From positions 3,260,121 through 3,324,120 of the forward strand of contig NZ_JH980292.1 in the NCBI RefSeq assembly GCF_000314005.1: a stretch of 64,000 nucleotides of DNA. The letters are read 5' to 3'. How positions within the stretch are numbered: the stretch's first letter is position 1; the number at the start of each line of letters is the position of its first letter. Below the pieces are notes generated by a model, which was not told the DNA's origin, searched no databases, and was given only the letters and a program-made list of their open reading frames with translations. Made by a program: the position numbers and the translations under genes. This stretch comes from Spirulina subsalsa PCC 9445 (GTDB taxonomy: Bacteria; Cyanobacteriota; Cyanobacteriia; Cyanobacteriales; Spirulinaceae). Positions 9,643 through 18,456 of this stretch are shown piece by piece.

Positions 9643-11481
9643 TTGCGGGATTTTGTGCTAATCAGGTTAGGAAATCACGAAAATGGCGAAAAAACGGTGA
9701 ATCTTGGCAGAAATTTGGGCGGGTGTTTGGGAGTGATGGCCTCTACGGTGGTGTTGGGAGGTCCGGTGTGGGCAGAATCTCAATTATTTTTAGCCTACCC
9801 TCCCCGGCAACATCAAACCAGTGCGGCTCAAATCTTTTTTATTGGTTCCGCGCCGCCTGAAGGGACGGTGACGATTAATGGGCAAGGGGTGGAACGGAGT
9901 CCGGGAGGGCATTTTGCGCCGAGTTTCCCCTTGCGGGTGGGGGAAAATCAGTTTACGTTGCGCTACGGAAATGAAACGGTTGGGGTGACGATTACCCGGG
10001 TGCCGAGTCAGCCTGTGTTGAGTCCGGGGAGTCCTTGGGTGTCGGAGTCGTTGCGTCCGAATCAAGACCTCGCCCGTTTGCCGGGGGAGCGGGTTTGTTT
10101 GGGGGTTTTGGCTCAACCAGATTCGACGGTAGGGGCGCGTTTGGGGGGAGAAAGGTTAATTTTGACCCCCCAACCGGTTCAAAAGGATTTACCGCCTAAT
10201 GCGGCGGCTCTGGTGGCACAAAATGAACCGACTCCTCTGGTGTTAACTCAGTATCAGGGCTGTTTGGAAGGCGATCGCCCGGGTTTGTTAGGTGTGCCTG
10301 TATTTGAGATTACGGTGAATGGCACCCCTACGGTACAGGAGGGGGCGGGGACGATTCGCATTTTAGACCCGGAACAGTTGCAGGTGGTGGAGGTGACGGT
10401 TCCCCAAGGGGTGGCGCGCACGGGGCCCGGAACCGATTATTCTCGCCTAACGCCCCTCCCCCAAGGCACAAGGGCGGAAGTGACGGGACAGGAGGGGGAA
10501 TGGTTGCGCTTGGATTACGGGGCCTGGATTCGGGGGAGTGAGACGCGGGTGCTACCGGGGGCGATGCCGCCTCAGTCGCGGATTCGCAGTGTACGTTCTC
10601 GCCCTCTCAATGGGACCACGGAAATCCGCTTTCCCCTACAGGTGCCGGTTCCGGTTTCCGTGCAACAAGGCGATCGCACTTTCACCCTCACCCTCCACAA
10701 TACCATCGCCCAAACCGACACCATCGCCGTTGATCATGACCCCCTCATCCAGCGTCTAGACTGGCAACAAATCACCCCTACCCAAGTCGCCTACACCTTC
10801 CACCTGAGAACTGACCAGCAATGGGGTTATGATTTACGCTACGAAGGCAGCACCTTAATCCTCTCCCTCCGCCATCCCCCCCAAGTCGGGGAACAACTCC
10901 AAGGAATGCGCATTCTGTTAGATCCCGGTCATGGCGGCGAAGAATTAGGCGCCCGCGGCCCCAATGGCTACCCGGAAAAATCAGTCAATCTCACCGTTTC
11001 CCTCCTCTTGCGCGAGGCCTTAGAACGGCGGGGCGCTACTGTTTATTTAACCCGAGATCAGGATGTTTTTTTAGGACTCGCCGAACGAGTGACCATGATT
11101 AACCAACTCAAACCCGATCTCGCCCTCTCCGTCCACTACAACGCCCTCCCCGATGGCGGAGATGCCCTCAATACGGCGGGGGTGGGGATGTTTTGGTATC
11201 ACCCCCAAGCCCATGATCTATCGGTTTTTTTACACGACTATCTCGTTGAAACCCTAGATCGTCCCTCCTACGGCGTATTTTGGAATAACCTCGCCCTGAC
11301 TCGCCCCCATACGGCCCCCTCCATCCTCTTAGAATTGGGGTTTATGATTAACCCCATCGAGTTTGAATGGATTATGGACAGTCGGGAACAGCGCCGATTA
11401 GCGGATACCTTGGCCGAAGGGATTATGACCTGGTTTCACTCTCTCGGGTCAGGGGAGGAGACTAACACAAGTCCTCAATAA
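9643..11481 (+). CDS. N-acetylmuramoyl-L-alanine amidase (Amidase_3) with SH3-like domain
   Basis: Up to 612 residues. A signal-peptide-like stretch ends at GGPVWA-ES, so the protein is exported. A middle SH3-like domain (VARTGPGTDYSRL to LDYGAWIRG) probably binds the cell wall. The C-terminal amidase domain has LLDPGHGG, PEKSVNLT, SVHYNA and SILLELGF, the zinc ligands and catalytic Glu of Amidase_3 enzymes, which cut the bond between muramic acid and the stem peptide, usually during cell separation. The start is uncertain: 9643 is a TTG with no clear ribosome-binding site, and a later GTG or the internal ATG just before the hydrophobic stretch are alternatives. Its 3' end overlaps the converging thioredoxin gene by 20 bp. 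Confidence 0.9.
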   Translation: MRDFVLIRLGNHENGEKTVNLGRNLGGCLGVMASTVVLGGPVWAESQLFLAYPPRQHQTSAAQIFFIGSAPPEGTVTINGQGVERSPGGHFAPSFPLRVGENQFTLRYGNETVGVTITRVPSQPVLSPGSPWVSESLRPNQDLARLPGERVCLGVLAQPDSTVGARLGGERLILTPQPVQKDLPPNAAALVAQNEPTPLVLTQYQGCLEGDRPGLLGVPVFEITVNGTPTVQEGAGTIRILDPEQLQVVEVTVPQGVARTGPGTDYSRLTPLPQGTRAEVTGQEGEWLRLDYGAWIRGSETRVLPGAMPPQSRIRSVRSRPLNGTTEIRFPLQVPVPVSVQQGDRTFTLTLHNTIAQTDTIAVDHDPLIQRLDWQQITPTQVAYTFHLRTDQQWGYDLRYEGSTLILSLRHPPQVGEQLQGMRILLDPGHGGEELGARGPNGYPEKSVNLTVSLLLREALERRGATVYLTRDQDVFLGLAERVTMINQLKPDLALSVHYNALPDGGDALNTAGVGMFWYHPQAHDLSVFLHDYLVETLDRPSYGVFWNNLALTRPHTAPSILLELGFMINPIEFEWIMDSREQRRLADTLAEGIMTWFHSLGSGEETNTSPQ

Positions 11482-11851
11482 CTTGACGATATTCGCTTTT
11501 TGGTTTGACTCCCCGTAACTCCACCAACATTTCCTTATCCTGAAAAAACTGGACAATGGGGGTGCCGATAATCTGGGCATCATCGGCAATTTCCGGATCT
11601 ACATCCACATCAATCTCGACAAAGTGGATTTTGTCCTCAAACTCATCCACGACTGAATCTAGAATCGGTTTGAGGGTACGACAGGGGCTACAGTGGGCGG
11701 CCATGTATTTGACCACTAAAAGGCGATCGCTTTCATGGAATAATCTCCGTAAAGCATAGCCCCCCACGTGCCTTGTCGCTTCCAGAGAAAAGGTGACTTG
11801 AGATGGATCAATCCCCTTTTCCTCCTCCGATTTAACATTAGATTGACTCAT
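11462..11851 (-). CDS. thioredoxin-fold protein with a CSPC active site
   Basis: 129 residues. A thioredoxin fold starts after a variable ~40-residue N-terminal extension; the active site is Cys54-Ser-Pro-Cys57 (AAHCSPCRT) and the cis-Pro loop is IIGTPIVQF. Typical thioredoxins have CGPC; Ser for Gly changes the redox potential and is common in cyanobacterial side branches of the family. No signal peptide, so it is cytosolic and probably reduces target disulfides. The gene overlaps the 3' end of the amidase by 20 bp tail to tail. The upstream methyltransferase cluster is divergent. Confidence 0.88.
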   Translation of the reverse strand: MSQSNVKSEEEKGIDPSQVTFSLEATRHVGGYALRRLFHESDRLLVVKYMAAHCSPCRTLKPILDSVVDEFEDKIHFVEIDVDVDPEIADDAQIIGTPIVQFFQDKEMLVELRGVKPKSEYRQVIEDLC

Positions 11852-11981
11852 GCTTTCTACCTAAATCATAATAAATCTATATTGTCAGCATAGCATTTCC
11901 CGGTTTTTCCGCCTAACCTTTTGCAAACCTCAATAAACCCGATAGGATAGAAAAGGAGTTTTCAGGGGTTAATCCACCACA

Positions 11982-13364
11982 ATGAGTGAAAATCAATCTC
12001 AACCCATAGAGCAAGAATTGCTTGATCAAGAATTAGTTGATCAGGGATTAATGGATAAAATTCGCCAACAATTTGATTTCGGTCCTTATCCCAGAGTCCC
12101 TGTAGAAGTTGACCCTAAACGTTTTCCAGAACGGCTTTATACCCACAATCTCACCACCGCTTATTATTTGCGCAATCAGCAAGTTATTTCTCCCGAAAAT
12201 CAGACCATTTTAGACGTAGGCTGCGGCACAGGTTTCACCTCATTAATCCTTGCCGAAGCTAACCCCAGAGCCAAAGTCATCGGCATAGATATTTCCCCTA
12301 AATCTATTGAATTAGCGCAAAAAAGAATTGAATATCACAGCAAGCAAGACCAGTGTGAATTTCATGTTTTATCCGTCGATGAACTCGGTCAATTGCCCTA
12401 TGAATTTGATTATATTAACTGTGACGAAGTTCTTTATATACTCCCTGACCAAGTAGCCGCACTAAACCAGCTAAAAGCTCAACTCAAACCCACTGGAATT
12501 ATACGGTCTAACTTACACAGTAAAGCCCAGCGCTTCAGAATTTTTCAAGTGCAGAAAATGTTTAATATGATGGGCTTTATGGATAAAGAAGTAGACGACA
12601 CTGATATTGATACAGTCATCGACATTATGCAATCCTTGAAAGACAATGTAATTATTAAAAATGCTACTTGGTCAGAGGACTATGCAGACGAAAGCAAAAG
12701 AAAAGAATTAGTCATCGAAAATTATCTATTTAAAGGAGATAAAGGCTATGAAATTACGGATATGTTCAACTTTTTAGAACAAGCCAATCTAGAGTTTATC
12801 AGTATGATCAACTGGCGACAATGGCAACTGAACGACCTATTTAAAGAACCGGATAACTTGCCTATATTCCTGGCATTGAGTTTACCAGAAATCACGATTC
12901 AGGAACAACTACAACTCTTTGAGGTGCTGCAACCTATTCATCGACTTTTAGACTTTTGGTGTGGTCATCCGGGGGCAGGGATTGAGTTCTTGCCTGTTTC
13001 AGAATGGAGTGACCCAGACTGGTATAATTGCCGGGTACATCTCCATCCTCAACTGAGGCGAACCGACGTTAAAGACGCTTTAAATATCTGCTGCCAAAAT
13101 CAACAATCCTTTCCCCTGCATTCTCATCTTCCCATTGCAGGAAGTCAACCCATTTCCCTTGAAATTACCTTAGCCACTTGTTTATTTTCTCAACTGCTTA
13201 CTGCACCCCAATCTCTCCCGGTACTCCTTGAGCAGTGGAAACGACTCCATCCCGTTGATTTAGAAACATTAGAACCCACATCCGACGAGGATAGTTTTAG
13301 CTTGATGAAAAAGACACTCACCACCTTAGAAGCTTGTGGTTATATTTTACTAGAACGAGCTTAA
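11982..13364 (+). CDS. class I SAM-dependent methyltransferase, paralogue 1 of 3
   Basis: 460 residues. A Rossmann methyltransferase domain (about 60-190) carries motif I, DVGCGTGFTSLILAEANP, and the acidic loop VIGIDIS, which bind S-adenosylmethionine. A C-terminal region (about 230-460) with EFISMINWRQWQL and LLDFWCGHPG is shared by all three paralogues and is not a domain I can name. The N-terminus is Gln/Asp-rich and contains QQFDFGPYPRVP, also repeated in the next gene. First of three collinear copies that end just before a type IV pilin gene. In Synechocystis a methyltransferase gene (sll1693) lies beside pilA1, as I recall, so pilin or surface-glycan methylation is a reasonable guess. 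Confidence 0.85.
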   Translation: MSENQSQPIEQELLDQELVDQGLMDKIRQQFDFGPYPRVPVEVDPKRFPERLYTHNLTTAYYLRNQQVISPENQTILDVGCGTGFTSLILAEANPRAKVIGIDISPKSIELAQKRIEYHSKQDQCEFHVLSVDELGQLPYEFDYINCDEVLYILPDQVAALNQLKAQLKPTGIIRSNLHSKAQRFRIFQVQKMFNMMGFMDKEVDDTDIDTVIDIMQSLKDNVIIKNATWSEDYADESKRKELVIENYLFKGDKGYEITDMFNFLEQANLEFISMINWRQWQLNDLFKEPDNLPIFLALSLPEITIQEQLQLFEVLQPIHRLLDFWCGHPGAGIEFLPVSEWSDPDWYNCRVHLHPQLRRTDVKDALNICCQNQQSFPLHSHLPIAGSQPISLEITLATCLFSQLLTAPQSLPVLLEQWKRLHPVDLETLEPTSDEDSFSLMKKTLTTLEACGYILLERA

Positions 13365-13413
13365 ATAGAACTAAACCATTATATTGCAACCCCAAAAATT
13401 AGGTAAATATTCC

Positions 13414-14754
13414 ATGACTGAAAATGATGCCAAATTGCTAGAACAACTGCGTGAACAGTTTGATTTTGGTCCCTATCCCAAAACCCCCTTAGATGTTGAC
13501 CCGAAAACATTTCCCGGAAGACTGTACACCAACCATTTGACAACAGCCTATTATCTCCGCAATCAAAAGGTCATCAACTCACAAAATAAAACCATCTTAG
13601 ATGTAGGATGTGGTTCAGGATTTACCTCCTTAATTTTAGCTGAAGCTAACCCAGAAGCCAAAATTATTGGCATTGATATTTCCGAAAAATCTATAGAACT
13701 TGCTAAAAAGAGAGCGGAATATTTTAATAAACAGGATCAATGCGAATTTTTCCTTGTTTCTGTGGATGATATCCCTTCCTTATCTTGGGACTTTGACTAT
13801 ATTAATTGTGATGAGGTTTTGTATCTTTTGCCAAACCCTTTGCAAGCTTTGAAAATATTTAAGAAAAAATTAAAACCATCAGGAATTATACGCACTAATC
13901 TACACAGTGCCGCCCAAAGAGTAGGTATGTACAACTTCCAGAAATTTTTTTCAATGCTTGGGCTTATGGATAAAAATACTAATGATGACGATATCAAATT
14001 TGCTTTAGAAATCGTTCATTGTTTGAAGGATAATGTGCCAACTAAAACAAAAACTTGGTCGCCTGACTATGATAAAGATCCGGCTTCTAGGAAAGAATTT
14101 TTTCTCTGTAACTATTTGCTGAAAGGGGATAAAGGATACAATGTTCAGGATATGTTTAACCTGTTGCACCAGTCCAATTTAGAGTTTATTAGTATGGTAA
14201 ACTGGCGACAGTGGCAATGGTTGGATTTATTTAAAGAGCCGGATAATTTACCTGTTGCTTTAGGAGAGCATTTTGCTCAAAGCAGTCCAGAGGAAAAACT
14301 GAGGGTTTTCGAGTTATTAAGTCCTATCCACCGACTGTTAGATTTTTGGTGCGGACATCCGGGGGAAGGAGAACCATTTTTACCCGTTAGTCAGTGGTTA
14401 GATGAGGATTGGCAAGGGGCTAAAATTTACTTACACCCTCAATTGAATACTGAAAAAGTACGCACAGGATTAAAGAATGCTTGTCGCAGCTTACAGGATT
14501 TTACGATTAGTGAGTATCTGCCGATTGCTGGGGGTGTACCCACCTCAATTGATGTGACAATTGCGGCTTGTGTATTACCTCCTTTGTGGGAAGCACCCCA
14601 GAGTTTAAACCAACTGATTCAACGTTGGAAAACCTTAAGACCGATTAACTTAGCTACTTTAGAACCTACCACGGATTCGGAAGCGTTGACGGTGTTAAAA
14701 AGTACGTTAACGGGCTTAGAAGCCTATGGTTATGTGTTGTTAGAACGAGGATAA
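13414..14754 (+). CDS. class I SAM-dependent methyltransferase, paralogue 2 of 3
   Basis: 446 residues from the ATG at 13414. It aligns along its whole length with its neighbours: EQFDFGPYPKTP near the N-terminus, motif I DVGCGSGFTSLILAEANP, VDDIPSLSWDFDYINCDEVL, and the shared C-terminal LLDFWCGHPGEGEPFLPVSQW. By eye it is closest to paralogue 1. The gap to paralogue 1 is 49 bp. A longer TTG start at 13384 has no support. Its target cannot be read from the sequence; the conserved C-terminal half may recognise the substrate and the divergence between copies may reflect different acceptors. Confidence 0.85.
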   Translation: MTENDAKLLEQLREQFDFGPYPKTPLDVDPKTFPGRLYTNHLTTAYYLRNQKVINSQNKTILDVGCGSGFTSLILAEANPEAKIIGIDISEKSIELAKKRAEYFNKQDQCEFFLVSVDDIPSLSWDFDYINCDEVLYLLPNPLQALKIFKKKLKPSGIIRTNLHSAAQRVGMYNFQKFFSMLGLMDKNTNDDDIKFALEIVHCLKDNVPTKTKTWSPDYDKDPASRKEFFLCNYLLKGDKGYNVQDMFNLLHQSNLEFISMVNWRQWQWLDLFKEPDNLPVALGEHFAQSSPEEKLRVFELLSPIHRLLDFWCGHPGEGEPFLPVSQWLDEDWQGAKIYLHPQLNTEKVRTGLKNACRSLQDFTISEYLPIAGGVPTSIDVTIAACVLPPLWEAPQSLNQLIQRWKTLRPINLATLEPTTDSEALTVLKSTLTGLEAYGYVLLERG

Positions 14755-14770
14755 AAGCGAGGTGCATTTC

Positions 14771-16105
14771 ATGGAAAATCAAGATAAAGAGCTATTGGAA
14801 CGGGTACGGGAACAGTTTAATAGTTTACCCTATCCCTCTAATTCAATTGAGGCCAGTCATGAACAAGATATTCCCTTTTTATATATTCATAGCTTGGTGA
14901 CGGCTTTTTATGTGCGCAATAAACAGGTGATTAATCCGGCAGATAAGGTTATTTTGGATGCTGGATGTGGTAGTGGATACAAGGCCCTGGGACTCGCACA
15001 AGCGAATCCGGGGGCGCAAATTGTGGGGGTGGATATTTCGGAACGCTCGGTAGAATTAGCGGAAAAACGCTTGCGATATCATGGCATTGATAACGCGGAG
15101 TTTGTGGCTTTGGCGTTGGAAGATTTGCCGAAGTTAGGGCGGCAGTTTGATTATATTAATTGTGATGAGACGTTCTATTTAGTCAAAGATCAAGTAGCGG
15201 CGTTAAAAGCTATGAAAGCGGTTTTAAAACCTGATGGCATTTTGCGAATTAATTTACATAGTTTGCATGGTCGAACCGTGGTTTTTCGGGCGCAGGAAGT
15301 GTTTAAGGAAATGGGGTTATTTGCAGAAAACCCGGAAGAGTTCGCCCTAGGGGTAGTGCGGGATATGATGAACGCTTTAAAGGATGATGTTTTATTGAAA
15401 AAAATTAGCTGGAAGGAGAATAGTGAGGCTATTTATGATGACTGTTCTATTATGGTCAATTATTTGTTAGTGGGCGATCGCGGTTTCACCATTCCAGAGT
15501 TGTTCAGCTTCCTGCGGGCGGCGGATTTGGAGTTTATCGAAATGGTGCGCTGGCGGGATTGGAATTTTAACGCCCTGTTCAAGGAACCGCATAATTTACC
15601 TGTGTCTCTGGAGTTGATTTTCTCGGAGGCGAGCCTTGAGGATAAACTGCATCTGTTTGAATTACTCCATCCCATAAACCGTTTACTAGATATTTGGTGT
15701 GGTCATCCCCAATCTCAGCCTCCCGTGCCACCTGTGACGGAATGGATGAGGGAAGACTGGCAAGGGGTGATAGTGCATTTACACCCCCTATTAAAGCGGG
15801 AGAGTTTCAAACAGGCACTGTTCGAGAGTATCCAGAAAATGCAGCCTTTTGATATCTATAGCCATTTCCCCCTCGGACAGCCCGAAAGTTTTATTGATAG
15901 TACCATTGCCGCTTGTGTGTTTCCGGCCTTATTAGAACAGCCTCAATCCTTAAGTGGTTTAGTCCAGCGTTGGCAAGTGCTGCACCCTGTACATCCAGCC
16001 ACCCTTCAGCCAATGGGTACAGAGGAGGCAAGGGAGTTATTACAGCAGGTGTTAATCACCCTCGAAAGTGGGGGATATGTGCTACTACAACAGGGAGGCG
16101 ATTGA
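14771..16105 (+). CDS. class I SAM-dependent methyltransferase, paralogue 3 of 3
   Basis: 444 residues from the ATG at 14771, which has GAGG 8 bases upstream; the GTG at 14762 is less likely. Motif I is DAGCGSGYKALGLAQANP, with FDYINCDETFYL and the shared tail LLDIWCGHPQ. It is the most divergent of the three, and its codon use is more GC-rich than that of paralogues 1 and 2, suggesting an older duplication or separate origin. It follows paralogue 2 by 16 bp, so all three are probably co-transcribed. The type IV pilin gene starts 133 bp downstream on the same strand. Confidence 0.85.
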   Translation: MENQDKELLERVREQFNSLPYPSNSIEASHEQDIPFLYIHSLVTAFYVRNKQVINPADKVILDAGCGSGYKALGLAQANPGAQIVGVDISERSVELAEKRLRYHGIDNAEFVALALEDLPKLGRQFDYINCDETFYLVKDQVAALKAMKAVLKPDGILRINLHSLHGRTVVFRAQEVFKEMGLFAENPEEFALGVVRDMMNALKDDVLLKKISWKENSEAIYDDCSIMVNYLLVGDRGFTIPELFSFLRAADLEFIEMVRWRDWNFNALFKEPHNLPVSLELIFSEASLEDKLHLFELLHPINRLLDIWCGHPQSQPPVPPVTEWMREDWQGVIVHLHPLLKRESFKQALFESIQKMQPFDIYSHFPLGQPESFIDSTIAACVFPALLEQPQSLSGLVQRWQVLHPVHPATLQPMGTEEARELLQQVLITLESGGYVLLQQGGD

Positions 16106-16238
16106 TACTGAATAAAGTATTACCAGCAACATGGGGAAAAAAGTTTGCCGGGGGGTGATAGGAAAGAGGACAAAGCTGGGTAACTTACGGTCATAAGCGG
16201 AGAAATCCAGCTAAGTCAATTGATAGGAGAGAGTCATC

Positions 16239-16826
16239 ATGAGACCGGAATTTCAAGCGAAGTTCTTGATGCACCTGAATGGGAATAAAAAAGGGGATGA
16301 AGGTTTCACCCTGATTGAACTACTGGTTGTAATCATTATTATTGGTATTCTGGCGGCTATTGCCCTGCCTTCTTTGTTAGGCCAAGCCAACAAAGCGAAA
16401 CAGTCCGAAGCCCGCCAAAACGTCGGTTCTGTGAACCGCGCTCAACAAGCCTTTGCCTTGGGGAGAACAGAATTTACCTCCAACTTAGCTGAGTTGGGCA
16501 TTGGGATTAAGAGTCAAACAGATAACTACATCTATGTGCTGAAAGCCAGTACAAACAGAGATGGTGCGGCTAACTATGGTGCGGCTTACAAACCTGCACT
16601 GAAGAGTTATGTTGGGTTGAACGTTACCGCTCAAGGCGACACAGATACAGGGGAAGTTTTAACCTTAACGGGAACTTGCGAAACCATCAAACCGGCTAAA
16701 GTGACTGGTCCGACTGATGCGGCTCTTGCTGTTCCCACTAAATTGGGTCCTGATGGTGCGAAATGCGAAGAAGCTCCTAAATCTGGCGCTTTCAATGGTG
16801 GTTGGAAAGATTTGTCGGGCGGCTAA
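16239..16826 (+). CDS. pilA: type IV major-pilin-like protein (PilA family)
   Basis: 195 residues. A 22-residue leader ends in Gly22, and Phe23-Thr-Leu-Ile-Glu27 begins the mature protein, so PilD would cut after Gly22 and methylate Phe; Glu27 is the conserved Glu5 of pilins. The N-terminal helix LLVVIIIIGILAAIALPSLL both anchors the subunit and packs the pilus core. Cys147 and Cys176 probably form the C-terminal disulfide loop. AGGAGAG lies upstream of the ATG. The leader and length match cyanobacterial PilA1, the fibre used for twitching and DNA uptake. It follows three methyltransferases and is ended by a terminator hairpin at 16837. Confidence 0.93.
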   Translation: MRPEFQAKFLMHLNGNKKGDEGFTLIELLVVIIIIGILAAIALPSLLGQANKAKQSEARQNVGSVNRAQQAFALGRTEFTSNLAELGIGIKSQTDNYIYVLKASTNRDGAANYGAAYKPALKSYVGLNVTAQGDTDTGEVLTLTGTCETIKPAKVTGPTDAALAVPTKLGPDGAKCEEAPKSGAFNGGWKDLSGG

Positions 16827-16836
16827 TATTCAGGAT

Positions 16837-16872
16837 GGGGTACTGGTTCAAACCGACCCCAATTATATTTAA
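16837..16872 (+). terminator. rho-independent terminator after the pilin gene
   Basis: GGGGT pairs with ACCCC around an inner GGTT/AACC stem (16837-16860) and is followed by AATTATATTTAAC, a U-rich run. It lies 10 bp after the pilin stop codon and should set a short pilin transcript. Confidence 0.65.
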
Positions 16873-16876
16873 CAAA

Positions 16877-16929
16877 AATGTTGCTATCCATCCCCTTCCT
16901 CGCTTGCAGGGAGGGAATGGATAGCAACC
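16877..16929. repeat. long inverted repeat between pilin and the first TnpB element
   Basis: GTTGCTATCCAT at the left pairs perfectly with ATGGATAGCAAC at the right, extended inward by CCC-TTCCT against AGGGAGG with one mismatch and one wobble, giving a stem of about 20 bp with an eight-base loop. No U-tract follows. It could be a second stem ending pilin transcription, or belong to the left flank of the TnpB element that starts at 17016. I cannot decide between them. Confidence 0.6.
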
Positions 16930-17015
16930 CCGTAATATACTGAGCGACAGCGAATCCTTAGATAAAATCCTTAGATAATTGGTTATACTGTTATCGGCAA
17001 CACTGGTTCTCGATA

Positions 17016-18224
17016 ATGTATAAGGCTTACAAGTATCGTATCTATCCTACTGACGAGCAAAAAGTATCCCTGGCTAAGGCGTTCGGATGCTGTCGTTGGT
17101 ATTGGAATTTTGCCTTAGACTTGTGCCAAAAAACCTATATCGAGACGGGGAAAGGATTGTCTCGTGGATACATTCAAAGCCTGTTACCTAAACTAAAAAA
17201 GGAATATCCTTGGCTAACAGATGCCTACTCCCAATCCTTACAGGTGGTTGCACTTAATCTTTCTACTGCCTACAAAAACTTTTTTGAGAAACGGGCGCTG
17301 TCACCCCGTTTCAAGTCAAAGCATGGTCGGCAGTCTTTAAGTTATCCTGCTAACGTTAAGTTGGAGGGGGATTACATCAAAATACCGGGAAAAATTGGGT
17401 TAGTGTATTGCCGTCGTCATCGGGAACTTGAAGGGACAATCAAAGCAGTTACTCTCTCCAAAAATCCTGACGGCAAATACTATGCTTCGGTGTTAGTGGA
17501 TGACGGTAAAGATGCCATTAGCCCATCGGTTGAGGGTAAAGCTATTGGCATTGATGTTGGACTAACTCATTTTGCGATTACTAGCGATGGGTCTAAGTAC
17601 GATAATCCCCGCCATTTTGCCAAACACCAAAATAACCTCAAGCGCAAACAAAAAAAGCTATCGCGTAAACAAAAAGGTAGTAAAAATCGAGCTAAGGCGA
17701 AACAAAAAGTCGCCAAAGTTCATAGTAAGATAGCCCGATGTCGTGAGGACTTTCTCCACAAAATATCCCGCAAGATAGTTAACGAAAACCAAGTGATTGC
17801 TGTAGAGAATCTGAACGTCAAAGGGATGGCAAAAAACCCTAAACTAGCCAAGGAAATTAGTGATGTGGGTTGGGGAATATTTACCACAATGCTGAAATAC
17901 AAAGCCGAGTGGGAAGGCAAAACTTATATTGAAGTTGACCGCTATTTTGCGTCTTCAAAAACCTGTCACGTTTGCCTTAATCGAGTGGATAGCTTACCGT
18001 TAGAAGTGCGGCAATGGGAATGTCAAAATTGTGGCACTCACCACGACCGTGATATTAATGCAGCACAAAACATTAAAAATGAAGCCTTGCGGATATTGTC
18101 GTTGGGAACCAGCGATACGGCCTGGGGAGGGAACGTAAGACAACCTGGTAAAACTTCGGTTTTGCTAGATGCTTTTCCCGTTGAATCAGGAAGCCCCATC
18201 CTCGCCAACGGCAGGGTGGGGTAG
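17016..18224 (+). CDS. tnpB: TnpB-family RNA-guided nuclease, IS1341-type element 1
   Basis: 402 residues. The N-terminus MYKAYKYRIYPTDEQK and the helical region GCCRWYWNFALD are typical of TnpB. The split RuvC nuclease triad is intact: Asp180 (GIDVGL), Glu264 (VENLNVKGM) and Asp346 (DRDINAAQNI). A zinc finger CHVC...CQNC lies between the last two. TnpB proteins cut DNA using a guide RNA made from the transposon right end, which helps retain the element. No tnpA transposase is adjacent, so the element moves only if one is supplied elsewhere. It differs strongly in sequence from the neighbouring TnpB, so the two arrived independently. Confidence 0.93.
   Translation: MYKAYKYRIYPTDEQKVSLAKAFGCCRWYWNFALDLCQKTYIETGKGLSRGYIQSLLPKLKKEYPWLTDAYSQSLQVVALNLSTAYKNFFEKRALSPRFKSKHGRQSLSYPANVKLEGDYIKIPGKIGLVYCRRHRELEGTIKAVTLSKNPDGKYYASVLVDDGKDAISPSVEGKAIGIDVGLTHFAITSDGSKYDNPRHFAKHQNNLKRKQKKLSRKQKGSKNRAKAKQKVAKVHSKIARCREDFLHKISRKIVNENQVIAVENLNVKGMAKNPKLAKEISDVGWGIFTTMLKYKAEWEGKTYIEVDRYFASSKTCHVCLNRVDSLPLEVRQWECQNCGTHHDRDINAAQNIKNEALRILSLGTSDTAWGGNVRQPGKTSVLLDAFPVESGSPILANGRVG
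18194..18221 (+). ncRNA. right-end hairpin and probable guide-RNA scaffold of TnpB element 1
   Basis: CCCCATCCT and AGGGTGGGG form a stem that overlaps the last codons of the nuclease gene; the stop follows at 18222. IS200/IS605 right ends and the omegaRNA/reRNA scaffold derived from them have this form and position. The guide would be the bases just outside the element (after about 18228), but the exact boundary cannot be fixed by eye. Confidence 0.5.
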
Positions 18225-18406
18225 TTCACTCCTGTCAGGGGTAGTGTAGGGAACTGCACTACTTCTTTATCGAGAATGTCGGGGTGAAGACCCTCGGGGA
18301 CAGCTGCGCAACGTTTCACGAACACCGACGGGATGAAACCCCGACCCGTATAGAAACAGCACTTCGACAGGCTCAGTGACACGAAGCACGACTCAAATCT
18401 TGACAA

Positions 18407-18437
18407 TTTGTGCTATATGGTATAGCATACAAATAGT
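18407..18437 (+). mobile_element. left-end imperfect palindrome of TnpB element 2
   Basis: TGCTATA-TGG-TATAGCA is a perfect 7-bp stem with a three-base loop, extended outward by ATTTG/CAAAT with two extra bases on one side. It lies about 20-50 bp upstream of the second TnpB start. Subterminal imperfect palindromes of this size are what TnpA recognises at IS200/IS605 left ends. It could also act as an operator or a promoter-proximal hairpin. Confidence 0.5.
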
Positions 18438-18456
18438 TGTTTGGGGTCGAGAAACA

